Assembly (NCBI RefSeq): GCF_019175285.1
Contig: NC_056524.1
Location: 225,943,321-226,007,320 of the forward strand
Direction: 5' to 3'
Length of the DNA: 64,000 nucleotides
Source: Sceloporus undulatus
Lineage: Eukaryota > Chordata > Lepidosauria > Squamata > Phrynosomatidae
The notes below the pieces were generated by a model, which was not told the origin of the DNA, did no database searches, and saw nothing but the letters and a program-made list of their open reading frames with translations. Both the position numbers and the translations under genes were made by a program. The number at the start of each line of letters is the position of its first letter. The stretch's first letter is position 1. This document shows positions 45,301-60,710 of the stretch, in pieces.

Positions 45301-48300
45301 AGAGCAATGTGGTATAGTGGTCTGAATCCTGAACTAGGGCTTGAATCCCCTATTCAGTTATGGAAACCCACCTTGGACAAGTCACACACTCTTAGTCTCG
45401 GAGAATGGCAATGGCAAATTGCCTCTGAATAAATGTTGTCAAGAAAATCCTAGGATAAAGACACCATAACTTGGAAGTGGCTTGAAGGAACACGACAAAA
45501 CTAGTCTCTAGGAATCAAATGGAAAGCTATGGATATTTGCCCAGGAATGTACTAAGAAGAGACCAAAGCCCACGTTCTTGAAAATTACCCTCACAAATTT
45601 ATGCAATAGTTGGGAAATATATTGCACAAAGAAACCAACCAATTTGAGAAAAGAGGGTCAAATAGGCATAGTCACATCTGTTTTGAATTTGACTTATTAA
45701 ATACTTTGTAGTCCTCCAAAAGGCAGATTACTGTCAACAAGAAACCATGCTATGCAGGCAACACAATCCCCATCCCTGGGTTAGTAGATTACAGTTTTCT
45801 CCTGGATAAACAAGGCTGTGTGGAGGAAGAAACAGATGTGTGGCCTAGTGATAACACTGGAGAGGAAACGAAAACAGGTCACAAGAGGGGACATGTACGG
45901 GCAGTGAGTTTGGGACAGACAAATAAACCTGTAGAAGACTCAGAGAGAGAAACCTGTTTTAAAAATATAATGAATTTATCAAAGGTTCCTATTCTGCTGT
46001 CTCATTACAACGTGGGGGTGACCTACGTTCTAGAAAGTTATGTCAGCAAAGCTCAAACTCTGGTCTATAAAGCTGTCTGAGTACAGCCATGGCACCAAAC
46101 TGTACACCTGCTATCCAAGGACAAGCTTAGATAAATACAGACAAACTATCACCAGAGGCTTGGTCAGCTGGAGATGAATTGGTGATTACATGTTGTGATG
46201 TGATGTGTTCGATCTTAACAGCGTATGTCTGCAGAACCATGTCCCACTCCTTTCCACTCTCCTCTGTTCCTCCTACCCTCATTCAAATTTCTGTCACATC
46301 TTACCCGAGACAGTGAAAGCTCACATGCATTTTGTACCCTTTTAGTTGGCCTAATAAAATTATTACTCTAATACTGTATTGATTTCAGAATAACTATTAT
46401 GACAGTTTAAAAAAAACTTTTTGACTAGTCGTCAGGAACATATAACAGGAACATATGAGTAAACAGTCCTGCCTTTCACACTAGGTCCAACTGTTTGCCC
46501 ATCTATTCCAGAACTTGGAAAAGTTACTTTTTAGACTACACCTTCCAGAAGCCCCAAGCCAGAGGCTGGGAGCTGTAGTCCATGCTAGCTTTTCAGCAAT
46601 TATATTCTGAGTGACAGTGACTCTCCAGAGTCTCAAGCAGAGATCTTTTCTGTCATCTGATCTTTTTAGCTGCAGAAGACAAGGATTAAGCCTGAGGCAA
46701 AATGTAGTTCCTCACCTTCACTCTTCACTGAGAGTCAGAGGAATTTCTGAGCACTGCTGAAAAAGAATGCTGGACCAGATGGACTTGGGATACAAAAATG
46801 GGGGGGTTCTATGTTGTTGTGACTTAAAAGGAAGAAAGGTCACTAGCCTTAAGCATGATGGTAGGCGACAGAGAATTGCTTCAGGACCAGTACTGCAGCT
46901 GAGGGCAGTAACAATTCACATGAGGAGGGAGCTAACTGAAGATGACCCTCTGAAGAAGAAAGACAGCAAGAAAATTAGGATGAGACACATAATGAGATAT
47001 ACAAAGAAAAGGAAGAGGAAGAGTTTTACTTTTAAAGAACAGGTGTCAGACTTTGATGTGAGGAGAGATAAAAAAAACTTGTTACAGGACAAGGGCGGAA
47101 GAAGAGGGCAAATAATGAAGGGATGGGACAATATGGTGGACCAACATGAATCTTGATAATCCCAGGAGCCAAAAGATTATATATAATATTTTTGCTTCAT
47201 ACATACCATATCTAAAGCAGTAATGGAGTCAGTAAAAGAGAAATATCTGTAGATATACATGGATGTCAAAATCAGGCCAAGAAGTAACAGCATCAGGATC
47301 ATAGTCAAGTAGAAGACACGGCTGAGAGATTTCTGGTTCTGCATTGGCAAGGCCAGCTGCTCCTGTTCAAAGCAAAGAGACAGGACTACCAGTCAAATGG
47401 GATAATGTGATAGCCACTTAAACACAGATAAAGATTTTTTTAATCCTATTGGGAATGCAGGATTTCCAGAAGAAGAGGAATAGTTGTAAGTAAAACCTTC
47501 CAGAAAGTTTGCTTCATATGGTGAAGAACAGGCCCTTGAAGTTTTGATATGGGTGAATATGTGTATATACTAAGCAGTGGGGAGGAAAAGGGGGGGGGGG
47601 GGAGGAATTTGTTTGCTTGTTTAATGGACTGACTGATTTCTATGCTGCCTTTCTCTCTGAAAGGGACTCAAGGCAGCTCACAGATAAAATCATTTAAAAG
47701 AATTTACAATTAAAAAAATATAAAAATAAAATAAGTAGCAGTCTGAAAAAAATTACACATATTCTCTGTACATATAATGACTAACCAGTTGCCTTTTATG
47801 GCAACCATACTGTTTTGAATCTGTTTTAAAGTATGATTTTAATTGGTTTTAATTTTCTTGATATTTAATACTATTTTAATCTTTGTATACTTTTAACTAT
47901 CTGTGTTTTATTGTATTCTGTCTTTTGTAAGCTGCCTTGAATCACAGCCTGAGAAAAAGGTGGGATATAAATAAGGGGTTGGACGAATGGATGGATGGAA
48001 TGTTAGACTATAAAGGACAGCATAAGAAAGACCCATCCTGCCAGTCCCCCAAAACCCCTGAACACTCCCTTTGGGCGCTTTTTTCATGCAATTTTTACTA
48101 GAAATGTATGCCACTCCCTCAGAAACACAAAAATGCACATTAACTCCCTCCAACATACCCAACCCCTCCCCAGCACCCCTCCTCCAAATACGTAAGTATG
48201 GCCATATTCTGGCAACCAGAAGTTATTGGGCAATGTTACTCCCAGTTGCCACTTTGGCCAAGATACAGAAACAAAGGGAGATCTCTTTGGCCATCAATTG

Positions 48301-51300
48301 GAGTGTGTGGCCTATGAGAGGATTAGAGGAACCAGTCCCCAACCACTGTGCAAGTTGGTCCTCACTGATACAATCCTTTGTTTAATCTTATGTTCTTAAG
48401 ATATTAAGAGCAAATGTTTTATATCATGTAAGAACTAATTAAGAATTGTGAGAGAATGGTGCGGTACAAACCGCCATAAAGTAGTGTACCGGCGCCAATT
48501 CTAGGGTTAGGGAATGTGCACCAACTACATGCTCCCTAACCCTAGTACGTCGGGCAGCGTAACCATGGCGGCGTCCCGTCCATACGGGCTCTGCCAGTGT
48601 GACGTAAGCGCCATGCGACATCCGCACATTGCTTACATTGCAAGTGTCCCACTGGCGCACTCATGATGTTATAGCGGTGCCCAAAAAAGAACCCGGAAAT
48701 ACCAGGTCCTTTTCCCTCCGCAGTGACGGTGCACTGTCCCTGCAGAGGCAAATAGGCCGCCAGTAGGCCACCCTTTGGGGGCGATCTGTCCCAGGCCAAT
48801 GAACCCTTAATTAGGAAGGGCCCAGTTCAAATCCTACGTATACAGTGGACCCTTGTTATATGCTGGGGTTTAGTTCCAAGAGCCCCCGTGTATAACAAAA
48901 GCCGTGTATGCTCAAGTCCCATTAAATATAATGACATAGCAAAATGGTCTCGCTTATAAAGAATGGAAAATCAAGGTTTGATATTTGAAATTTATACTTT
49001 TTTTGAACATTTTCAAACCATGTATGCTTGAATCCGTGTATAAAAAATCCGTGTATAAGAAGGGCCAACTGTACTATGAACTCAATAGGTGGCTTTAGGC
49101 AAGTAACTCTCCACCAGTCTCAACATCTCCTTCAGCAATATGGATAAATTATTACTGAGTACTAAGGATTATGGTAAAAAATTACTGACATAATGCTTTA
49201 AGCACTTTAAAATGCTGTATATAAGCTAAGTAACCCAAGAACATCTCTGGGATTCACTTTTAATGCTAAAAACATAGGCCAAGTCAAATTGTGAGTCCCA
49301 GTTACAGTTAGCCTCATTGGCCTACGTATTGGTGAGGCAATATATATCTGAGTTCCATTGATTCCATGGATCTAACCCTAGTTTGGATTAGCAATTGGAT
49401 TTAGACTATAGTTTATTATTAAACTACAGCCTAAATTCAGCTGTTTGTTCCAATCAATGTTAGTACCATTGGATCACTGAAATTTACATACATGTTGACT
49501 TACAATAAGTATGTCTATTTCAGTAGCTAGTACAGTGACAGTTTATAACACAGGACATAATTTACTGTAGTAACATGTATTAACCTGCTGTCCCCTCCCA
49601 TTTCCCCCTCCAATATGATAGCCAGAAGCCTAACACACTTCACCGGAAATATTCAAACCTCCACCAACCGACAAATATTTGACAACTGCCAAATGCCTTA
49701 AATAACATAAAACATGTTGGAACCCAAATTTAGGCCATATACAGCAAGGAAGCAGCCATCTGAATCATCCGTCACTATAAGAATAACAACTCCTTTCAAT
49801 TTCTTAGAACTAGCACTTGCATAATTTTTTTCAACTTTCTCTTTACAATCTGATCATTTGTCTCCCACCAAATCGTGTAGCAGAGCAAAATCAGTCTTCA
49901 ACATCTTCAGTTTAAAAGGGACCCAAGGAATCAGAAACAAGTTTCATGGAATTTTCTACATCTCTCTACGATGTTTTATAATGTTTCTACAATGCAATTT
50001 GCAGGTGATGTTACTTGGGACAGATTTGAATTGGATAATGATAGCTCCTATTGCTTGTCCTGTATCTTCCACAAACTTTAAAATGTATTTTATGTACTGT
50101 ATTAATTTTTATTAGAAACAAGCAACATATTCCTCAAATATCTTTAAAACTTTGTTTTAAAGCCATGTTTAGTATGCAACATACTGTTATAAAAATCATC
50201 AAGAAATACATATCAAAATTGTTAATACATATTCAGGATTTCTCTTCATAGTTTGTCCAGATGTAATTTGTTATTTCTGACATTTCTGCATAATCCTGAA
50301 AACTGTTGCGGTTATTGGTTAGCTGCATCTTATGTTACCCGTATTTGGCATGTAATGTTCTAGCTGCCACTGCACTATTATTGGAAGGTTTCAGGCATAA
50401 GAGGAACTCTGTTTCTCTCTGTGTGTAGACTGAAATATGATACATGAAAAAATGTTGTTGTAAAGTTTGGACTCAAACATAACCCCTGGCTTTCCCCTGT
50501 CATATGAAACAGAAAGAGATTTGAAGCACAGACCTTTAATAAAAATAAATCACAGTGTTGTGGTTTATTATGTCCATACTTGGGAAACTGGTTTATTATA
50601 ACTATAGTTACTGCAAACAAAACAGAATCTAACTGGTTTCAGATTCTGATTGTTAGCCAATCTTTTCCAATTTAACTTTGTATGCTGCCTTTGAACAATT
50701 TTGTGGGAAAAGAATAAACACATTTTAAACAAAGAACCAGTATCTGGTGCATGTCATTACATCACTGTCCCAATGCCCATGAGATCAGCCTACATAATGC
50801 TAATGCTAATCCAACATCAAGCAGACAGCCTTACAATACAAAGAAGGGCCATGGTGGGTAGCCTCTGAACAACAAGGACACATGGGTTGAAAAAATCTGG
50901 GCAGAAGCACTGCCATCAGGAGGAATGGAATCAAAATAATAGACTGATAAACAACATAGGCTGTGTGACTTTGCTGCACAAATCAGTGAGAAGGGAGCAC
51001 AGCAGACTAGTGTGCTTGGAGGATCAGGGGTGAGAACACATTTGCTGTCTGTCTTGCAGGATGGATGTTCTGAAAGCCTCTCAGGAGACAGGTTTCATCC
51101 CCCTTGGGAGACATGTTACTGGGATTTACAGTCCAATTAAACAGAGAAACAGTTCAGTTGTCTAAACAGCTCCCGAAAATGGAGAAGAAACATAGAAGGC
51201 ATGTACAGAAAAGAAGAATTAGCACCTGACATTCATCCAGCGGGGGCTTCCCAAACTGGTCATAAAACTAATTGAAAGTATTTTTTTTAAAACTACACCT

Positions 51301-52462
51301 CCATTCCTGTGTGCTCAAGGTGATTTATAGTAAAGCCACTCAGTTTTTTTAAAAAACAGAATAATGATAATAATAATAAAATAAGATTTATTTATATTCA
51401 GCTTTTTCCTTGTGGAATCAAGGCGGATTACAAAACAAAGGCATCAAAAATACAAAATACACCAACCATCAAAAACATCAAAGCAATATTATAACAATAA
51501 AGTATTTATACAAAAAATAAAAAAGAATACAGAGTACAAGATCCAAAATACATAGCACAATACATAGCATAATAATGGAGGCATAACTTAGCATAATAAT
51601 TTAAATGGCAATCCCTGGCACTTCCATGACAGCAGAATAACTATCAATATCAAATTACATACGTTAAAACAACATCACATGACATAATAATCAAATATAA
51701 CATAACATAATAGGCAATATAACAATCCCCAACTTTCCCTCAACAACAAAATAACAAACTAGTACAGATTACATGCTCAAAATAGTTATATTAATAGTAA
51801 TCTCCCTCAGCCTGTTGCCATCTCTCTCCATAATTAATACACTAATAATAATTTAAAAAACAAACAAACAAAAAAAGTCCAGCCTAATATCCTGGTTCAG
51901 CCAGGAGGGCTCAGGTGTTTCTGTGCCAGTGGGGTGATGGTCCTGGGCTTGGAGCTTGCATTTTAAAGGTGCAGCTCTCCTGGCCTCCCTCCTCCAGCTG
52001 TGCCAGTGGGGTGAATTTGAATGTTATGTTAAAACAAGAGAATGCTCTGAGATCAGAGAGCAGTGTTAACCTCCGAAGACTTGGCAAAATGAGGGAAATC
52101 TTAAAGAACAGTTCTTCCTGTTGTTACTGTGTGCCTTCAAGTTGTTTCAGACTTATGGTGATCCTAAGGAGAACCTATCATGGGCTTTTCTTAGCAAAAT
52201 TTGTTCAGAGTGGGTTTGCCATTGCCTTCCCTTGAGGCTGCAAGAATGTGACTTGCCCAAGGTTATCCAATGGGTTTCATTGCTGAGCTGGGAGTTGAAC
52301 CCTGGTCTCCAGAGTCATATGCCATGCTGGAGGGATGTAGTTTCTTCACCCATGGTTTGGCATGGTTGTGATTAGATACTGGCACTTCTAGATCCATATA
52401 TTGTCAAACTTTTATATGCTGTTACCCGCCTTGATCGCTGGAAAGGCGGGCTACAAATAAAA

Positions 52463-52505
<43 letters not shown>

Positions 52506-53044
52506 TAGAAACAATGTTCCTGCACTAAAATAGCACATGAGAGTCAGTGTAGTATAATAGTTAAGATTGTGGGATTGGGGCAATCTAGGTCATAGTCCTC
52601 ATTGAGCCATGAAACTCACTGGACTGATTTTGAACCAGTCATTTACTCTCAGTCTAACTCACCTTGCAGAGGATAATGTGGGAAGGAAGAGACATGTGCA
52701 CAACCTTGAGTTCATTGGAGGAAATTAGATATACAAATATCAATAAAATTAATGAAGGAAGCATGCTTCCATGAAGAGCCACTGTGGTATAATGGTTTGA
52801 GTGTTGGATTAAGAGATCGGGGTCTGACTCCCACCCAGCTATGGAAACCCAGTGGCTGACTATAGGCAAGCCACACAGTTCAGCCTAAAAGGAAGATCTT
52901 AGTAAATCTTGCTGATAAAACCCTATGATAAGTTCATCATGAGTCAGAGGTGCAATGCACATAACAACAGCATGTTGCTGTGCCTCGCTTCAGTATCCAT
53001 TTGTTCAATGCAAGTGTCTTTAACAAGGAAGGCTTTGCATTCAC

Positions 53045-53090
<46 letters not shown>

Positions 53091-56000
53091 CTTTATTTAT
53101 AAAGCGCTGTAAATTTACACAGCGCTGTACATACAATCTTTTTAATTGGACAGATCCCTGCCCTCAGGCACTATACATACAGGGATCCACAGAATCTGGA
53201 ACTCCGTGTAGTAAAAGTTCCAATGGGATGAAACATTTAAAAGCTACTGTAGATGTTCCTAAAATCTTCATGGGCATCATGGATTCATATACATTACCCT
53301 TAAGTATTTCAGAGAGTGCTAAACAATACAACAATAAAACAAATAATAACAGCAAAGCATAATACAAGACAAAGAATGAAATAGCAAGTGAGAACAAGCC
53401 AATTAGGAGCCAGCATGGTATAGTTTCAGTGTTGGAATAGGATTCTGTTAGATCAGAGTTTGAATCCCTGCTCAGGTCACTGAGTGACCTTGGACAAGTC
53501 ATACTCTCTTAGCCAAAGAGGAAGGCAGTGAATAAATCTTGACAAGAAAATGGTAAGATAGGATTACCATAAATTGGAGCCAACTTGCTGGCACTTCGTA
53601 TTATTAATATTAAAACAAATATTTCAAAAGAGGAAGTAGAAAAATCTTTGCTTAGCACCAAAAAAGACATCATAGTACGAAGCAACCTGGTAAGCTGCTT
53701 TATTGTTTTGCTTCTAGGCAAAAGCTGATAAAACTACAGACATCAGCACTGAGTTTTCCTAAGACCTCACATACTGAGTCACCCCTTCTATGAAGAGCAA
53801 TAAGCTGTTCGTAAGAGGGGAAGGGAAGGGGGGGGGGGGAATGAGGAGAGGAAGTGGAAGAACAGAGGCCTAACCAAGTTATCGATAAAGTTTCCTGCAG
53901 TTAAAAGAACTGTAATAACATTATCTTGTCTTTGTTGCTGCATATTGCATGCTAACTCTTTTTATCTGCATGACATCTGTCAAAAGTTGCATAACAAACA
54001 GATGATTCACAGACATTCTATGTATGAAAAAACAGCAGGGCACAAAAACCATGTTTATCCATATTACCAAAACCCCGTTCCACCTCCAAAGAAATTGAGA
54101 AGATGGACTTCTCTACTTTAAGTGAATTTAGGTCAACATTTTTGCATCAAGGCTATGTAGCTTCCCTGTGACTGTCACATGGGAGGAAACAGAATTGGAA
54201 TGTCTTATGTTTCTGAATCTGAAAAGTTGAATAACTTCCAATAGTTCTCCAGTAAGTGAAAATTCTGTAATAGCCTTATATTTGATCAAATGCATAAAAC
54301 CTCCTGTAAAACAAAACAAAACCTTGGCTACAAATTCAGAAAATCAAGCCGGCCTTGAACCGTTTCAGTTACAAGTGCTTCAGGGTTCTTTTCAAAAGAT
54401 ACATACAGGTATCTTCCACCCAGTTCACATGGAGAGCTTGAAAGCCATTTGATCTTTGGAAGAATCACCTCTCACAGTCAGTTACTGACTGTTCATTTCA
54501 AAGTTTAGAAAATGTACTTTTTAGTTCCACAAGTCCCAAAATCTCCCACCCTATATGGTCATGCTGGCCAGGAGATTGTGGGACCTGCAGTTCAAAATGT
54601 AACTTTTAACAAATTCTGGATTTTCTACTCTGGAGTTGCTCCTAAAATTTAAGGTCTAGCACAGGAGCTTTTCACTTTGGCCAATAAGCCAGCTTATCCC
54701 TTACGGCTTCAATTCTGGATCCAGAATTCCCCCAGATGTTATTATAACTGAATCGCCACCGATCTACATGGGATGCAGCTGCCCAGATGCATCCCGGGTT
54801 GAAGCCTAGCTCAGCTGGCCAATTTTTTTAAGTCGGAAGCTTCCCAACTTTGAAAAAGTGCAGGCTGAAAATGAGGCTCCGCCCAGGATGTATCCAGGCG
54901 GTAGCATCCCATGTAGCTCAGTGGCAATTTAGTTATGATAACATCCAGGGGCATCCTGGATCCAGAATTGAAGCCAGAAGAGGTAAACCATCTTATTTGC
55001 CCAAGGGATAGGCTCCCCACACTGCAGAGATAATCCAGTTTGAGACCACTTTAACTGCCCTGGCTCAGTGCTAGGGAATACTGGGATGCAGCTTATTGTG
55101 ACACCAGAGCCAGAGAAGGCTAAATGTCTCACAAAACTACAGTTCCCAGAACTCTCTAGCATTGAGCGAGGGCAGTTTAAGCAGTCTCAAACTGGATTAT
55201 TTTGGACCTAAGAAGATTATCGCACTGCGTTCTGAGAACGTTCTCATCACGTGATGAGAACGGAACGCATTTGAGAATACCGCACGTATGTGTTCCAATC
55301 GGGTTCTCAGAACGCTTAAATGTGTTCCAAATGTGTTCCAGGAGGGAACGGATTTGAATGTGTTCTGAATGTGTTCCCAGAGAGCTGAAACGTGATGAAA
55401 ACGTTCCAAGAGAAGTGTGTGCGGTATTCTTATCCGTTCTCAAATCCGTTCCCTCATTCCTCCATCTCCTGATTGGCTGAAAGAATGACAGGCAGGGAGG
55501 GAGGCAGGCAGGCGAGCGACTGCAGTGAGGGAAGGTGTGTGTGTGTGAGGGGGGAAAGAAGGAGGGAGGGAAGGAAGGAAAAAGGGAGGAAAGGTGGGAC
55601 AAGGAAGAGAAGAGGAAAGCAGGGAAAGAGAGAGAAAGAGAGAGGGAAAGAGGAGACCAGAGCAGAGAGCAAGAGGGAGAGGGTCTGGCTGCTTCGGGGG
55701 GGGGGGGTTTCAGTGGGGCTCCTGTGCTGTCACAATGCAGGAGGCAGGGATGCCCAGGACCTTCTCCTCCTCCCTCCAAGAGGGAAACCCACAAAAGCTC
55801 CTCTGTTTGGAGCACCACAGAAAAGCAAGCAAACAACTCCCAGAATTCCATAGCAAAGAGCCAGACAAGAGTTAAAGCGGGGAGGGAAGCTCACAACCTG
55901 AAGGCACACATTACATGCACACACACAGAAGCAAAAGGGTGTCAAGCTGCCAAAAAGGGGAAATGGGATGACAGCAGAGGACTCTTCTTTTCTAACCGGT

Positions 56001-59000
56001 TTAAAGAGCTGCTATGGCTGCCGGGGCTCTCCTCTTGGTCCAGTCCCCTCCCTTTCCCTCCGCTTGAAGAGACCTCCGTGGAGCTCCCTTAATGCCCAGG
56101 CTGCCAAGGAGGGGACTCTGCCCTTGGCCCATCAAGTTACGTAGGTTTTATCCTATTTTCTTCAAACATATGCCAGCATATGAAGCCCCAGCGTTTTATA
56201 GGGGCTTGCCTTCTTTCCCTCCCAAGGGAATCTTCGGAGGGAAGACTTCTCAGTGAGGCTGAGAAGCACTCTCCCGGCCAGAGGCCCTAGGCTTACTGAA
56301 ATCCCCCACCTCCCTTCCCCATAGAAATCAATCCAAAAACTGAGTTTAAAAGGAGCAGAGGAGAGCCCTTTGGGTCTGCATCTGGGAGAGATTTTAAACT
56401 CCGTTTTTGGATTCTTTCCTATGGGGAAAGAGGGGAGAGAGAGAGATGGCAGGACATCCCCATAGCCAAGCATCCTCTGCTCCCCCCAGATGAAGACCCA
56501 TAGGGCTCAGTGCTCTTTAAGCTCCGTTTTTGGATTGATTCCTATGGGGAAAGAGGAGAGAGGGAGAGATGGCAGGACAACCCCATAGCCAAGCATCCTC
56601 TGCTCCCCCCAGATGAAGACCCATAGGGCTCACTGCTCTTTTAAAACTCCGTTTTTGGATTGATTCCTATGGGGAAGGGAGGTGAGGGATTTCAGTAAGC
56701 CAAGCCTCCCTTTTCCCTCTTTCCTGGGGGCGGCGCCTCTCCCGAGCCGTCCAACCACTGAGTGGCGACGTCATCAGAAGACAGCCCACAAAACGTAATA
56801 CAGCAAACCGTTCTGAGAACGGTTTCAAGAAAAAGGAATCGCAGTGCGGTAAACTGCCGTTCTGATCCCGTTCTGATCACGTTTTGATTTCTAATGCGGT
56901 AATATCCGTTCCAGGAACGTTCTCATCACGTGATGAGATGGAACGTTCTCAGAACGCAGTGCGATAATCTCCTAAGTCTAATGCAAACTAACCTTATTTT
57001 TGCAGCTGCTGTGTGACCACTCCTTTGATTGCTGACTAGTAGCAGCCAACTGATATCTCATTAAAAGAAGCTAATGATAAAAGATGGCCTCCTGATGGCT
57101 GAGATACTCTTGCCAGATATTGGAATGTAATACACACCAGGCTTGAGTCTCCAGTCAAGGAGGAGTTCAGACCTAATTTGTTCTTGTAACCCATTGATTT
57201 GTCTTTTTGGCAGTCCATTGTATCCACAGAACTCTCTACCAACATCACATTTCAAATGAGTTGATTCTCTTCCTATCAGCTCCCTTCATTGTCCAGCTTT
57301 GACTCATGGAAACTGTTACAACCCTAACATTGGTATTTAATTGTATATCTTTACACTTCAGGATCTTATCTAGTTTCGTGTAATCCTCAGGGTCATCTAA
57401 GTGAGGCTACAAATCCCCCTTTTAGGCAGAGTACAGTGAGTACAAGAGGAAAATAGTAGCAAACAGAGACTGTGTATTTGGGATCTTCTTCAGACTATTG
57501 GGGAACATTTTTTTCTGTGTAAGCTTGAAGAGATATGGCTACATCGTCCATGTCTATGACCTCTGCACAATTTGACAAATGCGGATGGAGGAGATATATA
57601 AAAGGCAAAGCAAGATACAGCCCAACAGGTACACTACTGCGTAATACAAACTAGGAAAATCTTTCAACTGGTATGAAATTCTTAATGTTGGATAGGGGAC
57701 TCTAGGAGGTGTAGTGTGAAATCGTAACATTTCCAAACTCTGGAAATAGGGGGAAGGAGCCTATTCTGTTCACTTCCTGAGCATATGTTTCAACCCAACA
57801 ATATGGAAAACTATCATCCTGATCTCCTCCCTACCTCTGGGGGAAACAACATGTCTCCCCCCTAAAGTAAAGGAGAAATGCATACTACCAAAGATAAGTT
57901 TAAATCAGTGTGGTACAATCCTCCACCATACAAATCTCATCATTTCAGTTTCCCATGTGTTACTTGAATCAGTGAAAGACTCTAGAAATATTTACAAATC
58001 TACTGAATAAGAACATTATCTGAAGAGTTTGGATGTCCTGCAAGCCATTCAAGGCAGCGAGGCAGGAGAAAGAGAAATTGTACTGTGTAAACAATGAGGA
58101 GGCACAATGCAGTTGGCAGAAAGCAAGCAGAGACCCCTGACATGTTGAAAACAGGACAGATATTATACAGCACATACAAACAACAAAGGATGAAGTCAAG
58201 CTCCCATTATTTTATAAGAGAACATGAGGACAGCATAACAACCCCTCGATAGGAGCTGATGTGTAGAGAAACGCCAGCAGAGTTCCTGTGGTGATAAGGA
58301 ACAGAGCTACTTGGCCACAATTCTCTGGCCCCTTTCCCCAGGCTTTGTAACTGAAGAATGCCAGCCATTCATTCTACTCGATGGGGCAGGAACGGGAAGG
58401 AACCATCAGCAAACACGAGGAACAGCAGATCAGCAGCCTGCCTGGCAAACTCCAGGCAAATGTGGGAGCCATCAGACAGAGGTTCAAAGAGCGGTTGACT
58501 TGTTCAAGAGGCACTAAGAGGAGGACCTTGTTCATAAGGACAAATAGGACAGAACTATAAAATGTTACTTTTCTTTTTACTACCTCTCGCAGATGTTCCC
58601 AGCCAGCATAACCACTAGGACCAAAACAGAAAAGAGACAAGACATATCACACAGCGGAAAATGTGGAGTTTAAACATTGATTAACCCATGAAAATCATGC
58701 AATTGACACTGAAATGCAATTAAACTGAGATTAACACAAGAGCCATTATCCCATGAATAACCAGGCAATAAACAGCAAAAAGTCATTCATGGGAAAATTC
58801 CGTGATTTGCTGCTATTTATTGCTGGATTATTCATGGGATAATGGCACTTTAATCACATTTCATCTCGACATCGCGTGAAAACCATTAGCACAATTGTGG
58901 GATTATCAAGGGTTATTCACAGGATAAAAGCACTCTGAACATGACGTTGTGCAAAAACCATTAGCACAATTGTGGTCTTATCATGGGTTAATCACTGTTT

Positions 59001-59414
59001 ATACTTCTAATTGTCCCCTGTGTGATAAACTCCCTACACCTTTCATCCTAGCATTGCTTGTCCCTGACTCTAAAAAGCTACGGTTCCAACTTTCACTTTT
59101 TAATTTCAGAGATTACACATCAACAGGATCTAATCTTGAGGGCAGTTAAATTCTGGTCTCCTGCATTCTGTTTCCATGTGGGACATTCAGAGCCAATTAT
59201 TTTAGAAACATCAATTTTTATTTTTACCCCAGCAAAGCTTCATCTTCATTGGATCATATGTATGGGTTGCCTTCTGCCATCCTAATGAGAGGGTTCAGTA
59301 TTAGCATTCTGTCATCAAAAAATCCCAGTCCATGCAGGCTAAGGAATTCTAAAGACTCTCCCATACTTCTTGCTTTATTGCCAAGCAGAAACTGGTTACC
59401 CTCAACACAGGTAT

Positions 59415-59450
<36 letters not shown>

Positions 59451-60660
59451 TCTTTCTACATTTCTTGGCAGAGAAAATATATTTCATATATTTTATATGG
59501 CACAATTCCTTCTTGTTACTAAGTTGGTTGGAAAAATTTTAAGATGTAAAAAAGGAAAAAAGTTATTGCAAGCTTGATCTATCTTAATTCTTCAGTTGTT
59601 ATCATCTGGAACGGCTAAATTTGTACATGCTGCTGGTTTACACTGGCAGTAGTTCTCTGGGTTTTCAGGCAAGAAACCTTTCCTAGCCCTGTCTGGAAAG
59701 GGCAGCGATTGAACCTGGGGCCTTCTAAAGGCAAAACAAGTGCTCTGCTACTAAGCATCAACCCTTTCACCTACTTTATTAATTACAGTACAGTATATCT
59801 TTCTATGTATGTTTAGGAGCCACAGCACATACTTTTTACATATTCCAAAAGCTGTTTATTAAATTACATTTCTATCCTGCTTTTTCTTTGTTGGACTCAG
59901 AAGCTGTACACACAGGTCTCCTTATCACTAGTGTATCCTCACAACAATGCTGTGGGGTAAGCCACACTGTTAGAGAGCTCTGGTGGCACAAGAAACTACA
60001 AATCCCAGGATTCCACAGCACTGAGCCATGCCAGTTAAAGCGGTGTCAAACTGCCTGATTTCTGCAGTGTAGATGCAGTCTAAGAGACACTGACTTATGC
60101 AAGATTAACCAGAAGAGACATTCTGTAGCTCAGTAGAGACATTCGGCCTGGATCTCCCATGTCCCAATCCAAAACTCTAACCACTACATGACATTAGCTT
60201 TTGAAACAAATTTTAGGCCATGAATAGTTTAGGGAAGAGTACATAACTCAGTGTTAACCACAGCACATGCTTTTGTCTGTCACAGACAGCTAAAAAATAG
60301 GAGGCTTTGGAACTGGGAACAACTTGCCTATAACTGGGGAGACAGGCTTTTGGGTCTCATCCATCATGGATGGATCTTCTTGCAATAGCCAAATGTGGTT
60401 ATCCTTCACTACACTGGGCCTGCTAGACATTAAGACATGCTGAGGCTGTAAACCAAGTCAAATTTAAGAAGTTCTACAGTGTTAGCCTCTAAAATATGTA
60501 TGGTTCTCTCAGACAAAGGTATTTTTAATATTCTTTTTATTAGTAAGAGATCATACAAATCCAATAAAAGAAAAACAAGAAAATGATACCAACACAGTTA
60601 ACAAACACGTGTCTAAATAAGGAATACAAAATAATAGTAGTAATAATTTTNNNNNNNNNN

Positions 60661-60710
<50 letters not shown>

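Noticed and set aside
46767-47156. 129-aa plus-strand frame rich in Lys/Arg
   Set aside because: No recognisable domain, lies in ITM2C-like intron 2 near exon 2 on the other strand, no supporting splice context.
55473-56092. Long overlapping frames on both strands (up to 185-224 aa)
   Set aside because: They come from a GA/CT-biased tract inside the 55.2-57.0 kb element; low complexity, no domain, open on both strands.
60661-60710. CRISPR-like regular repeats in the ATT, CA and 128-bp arrays
   Set aside because: Vertebrate microsatellites and satellites without unique spacers; no cas genes.
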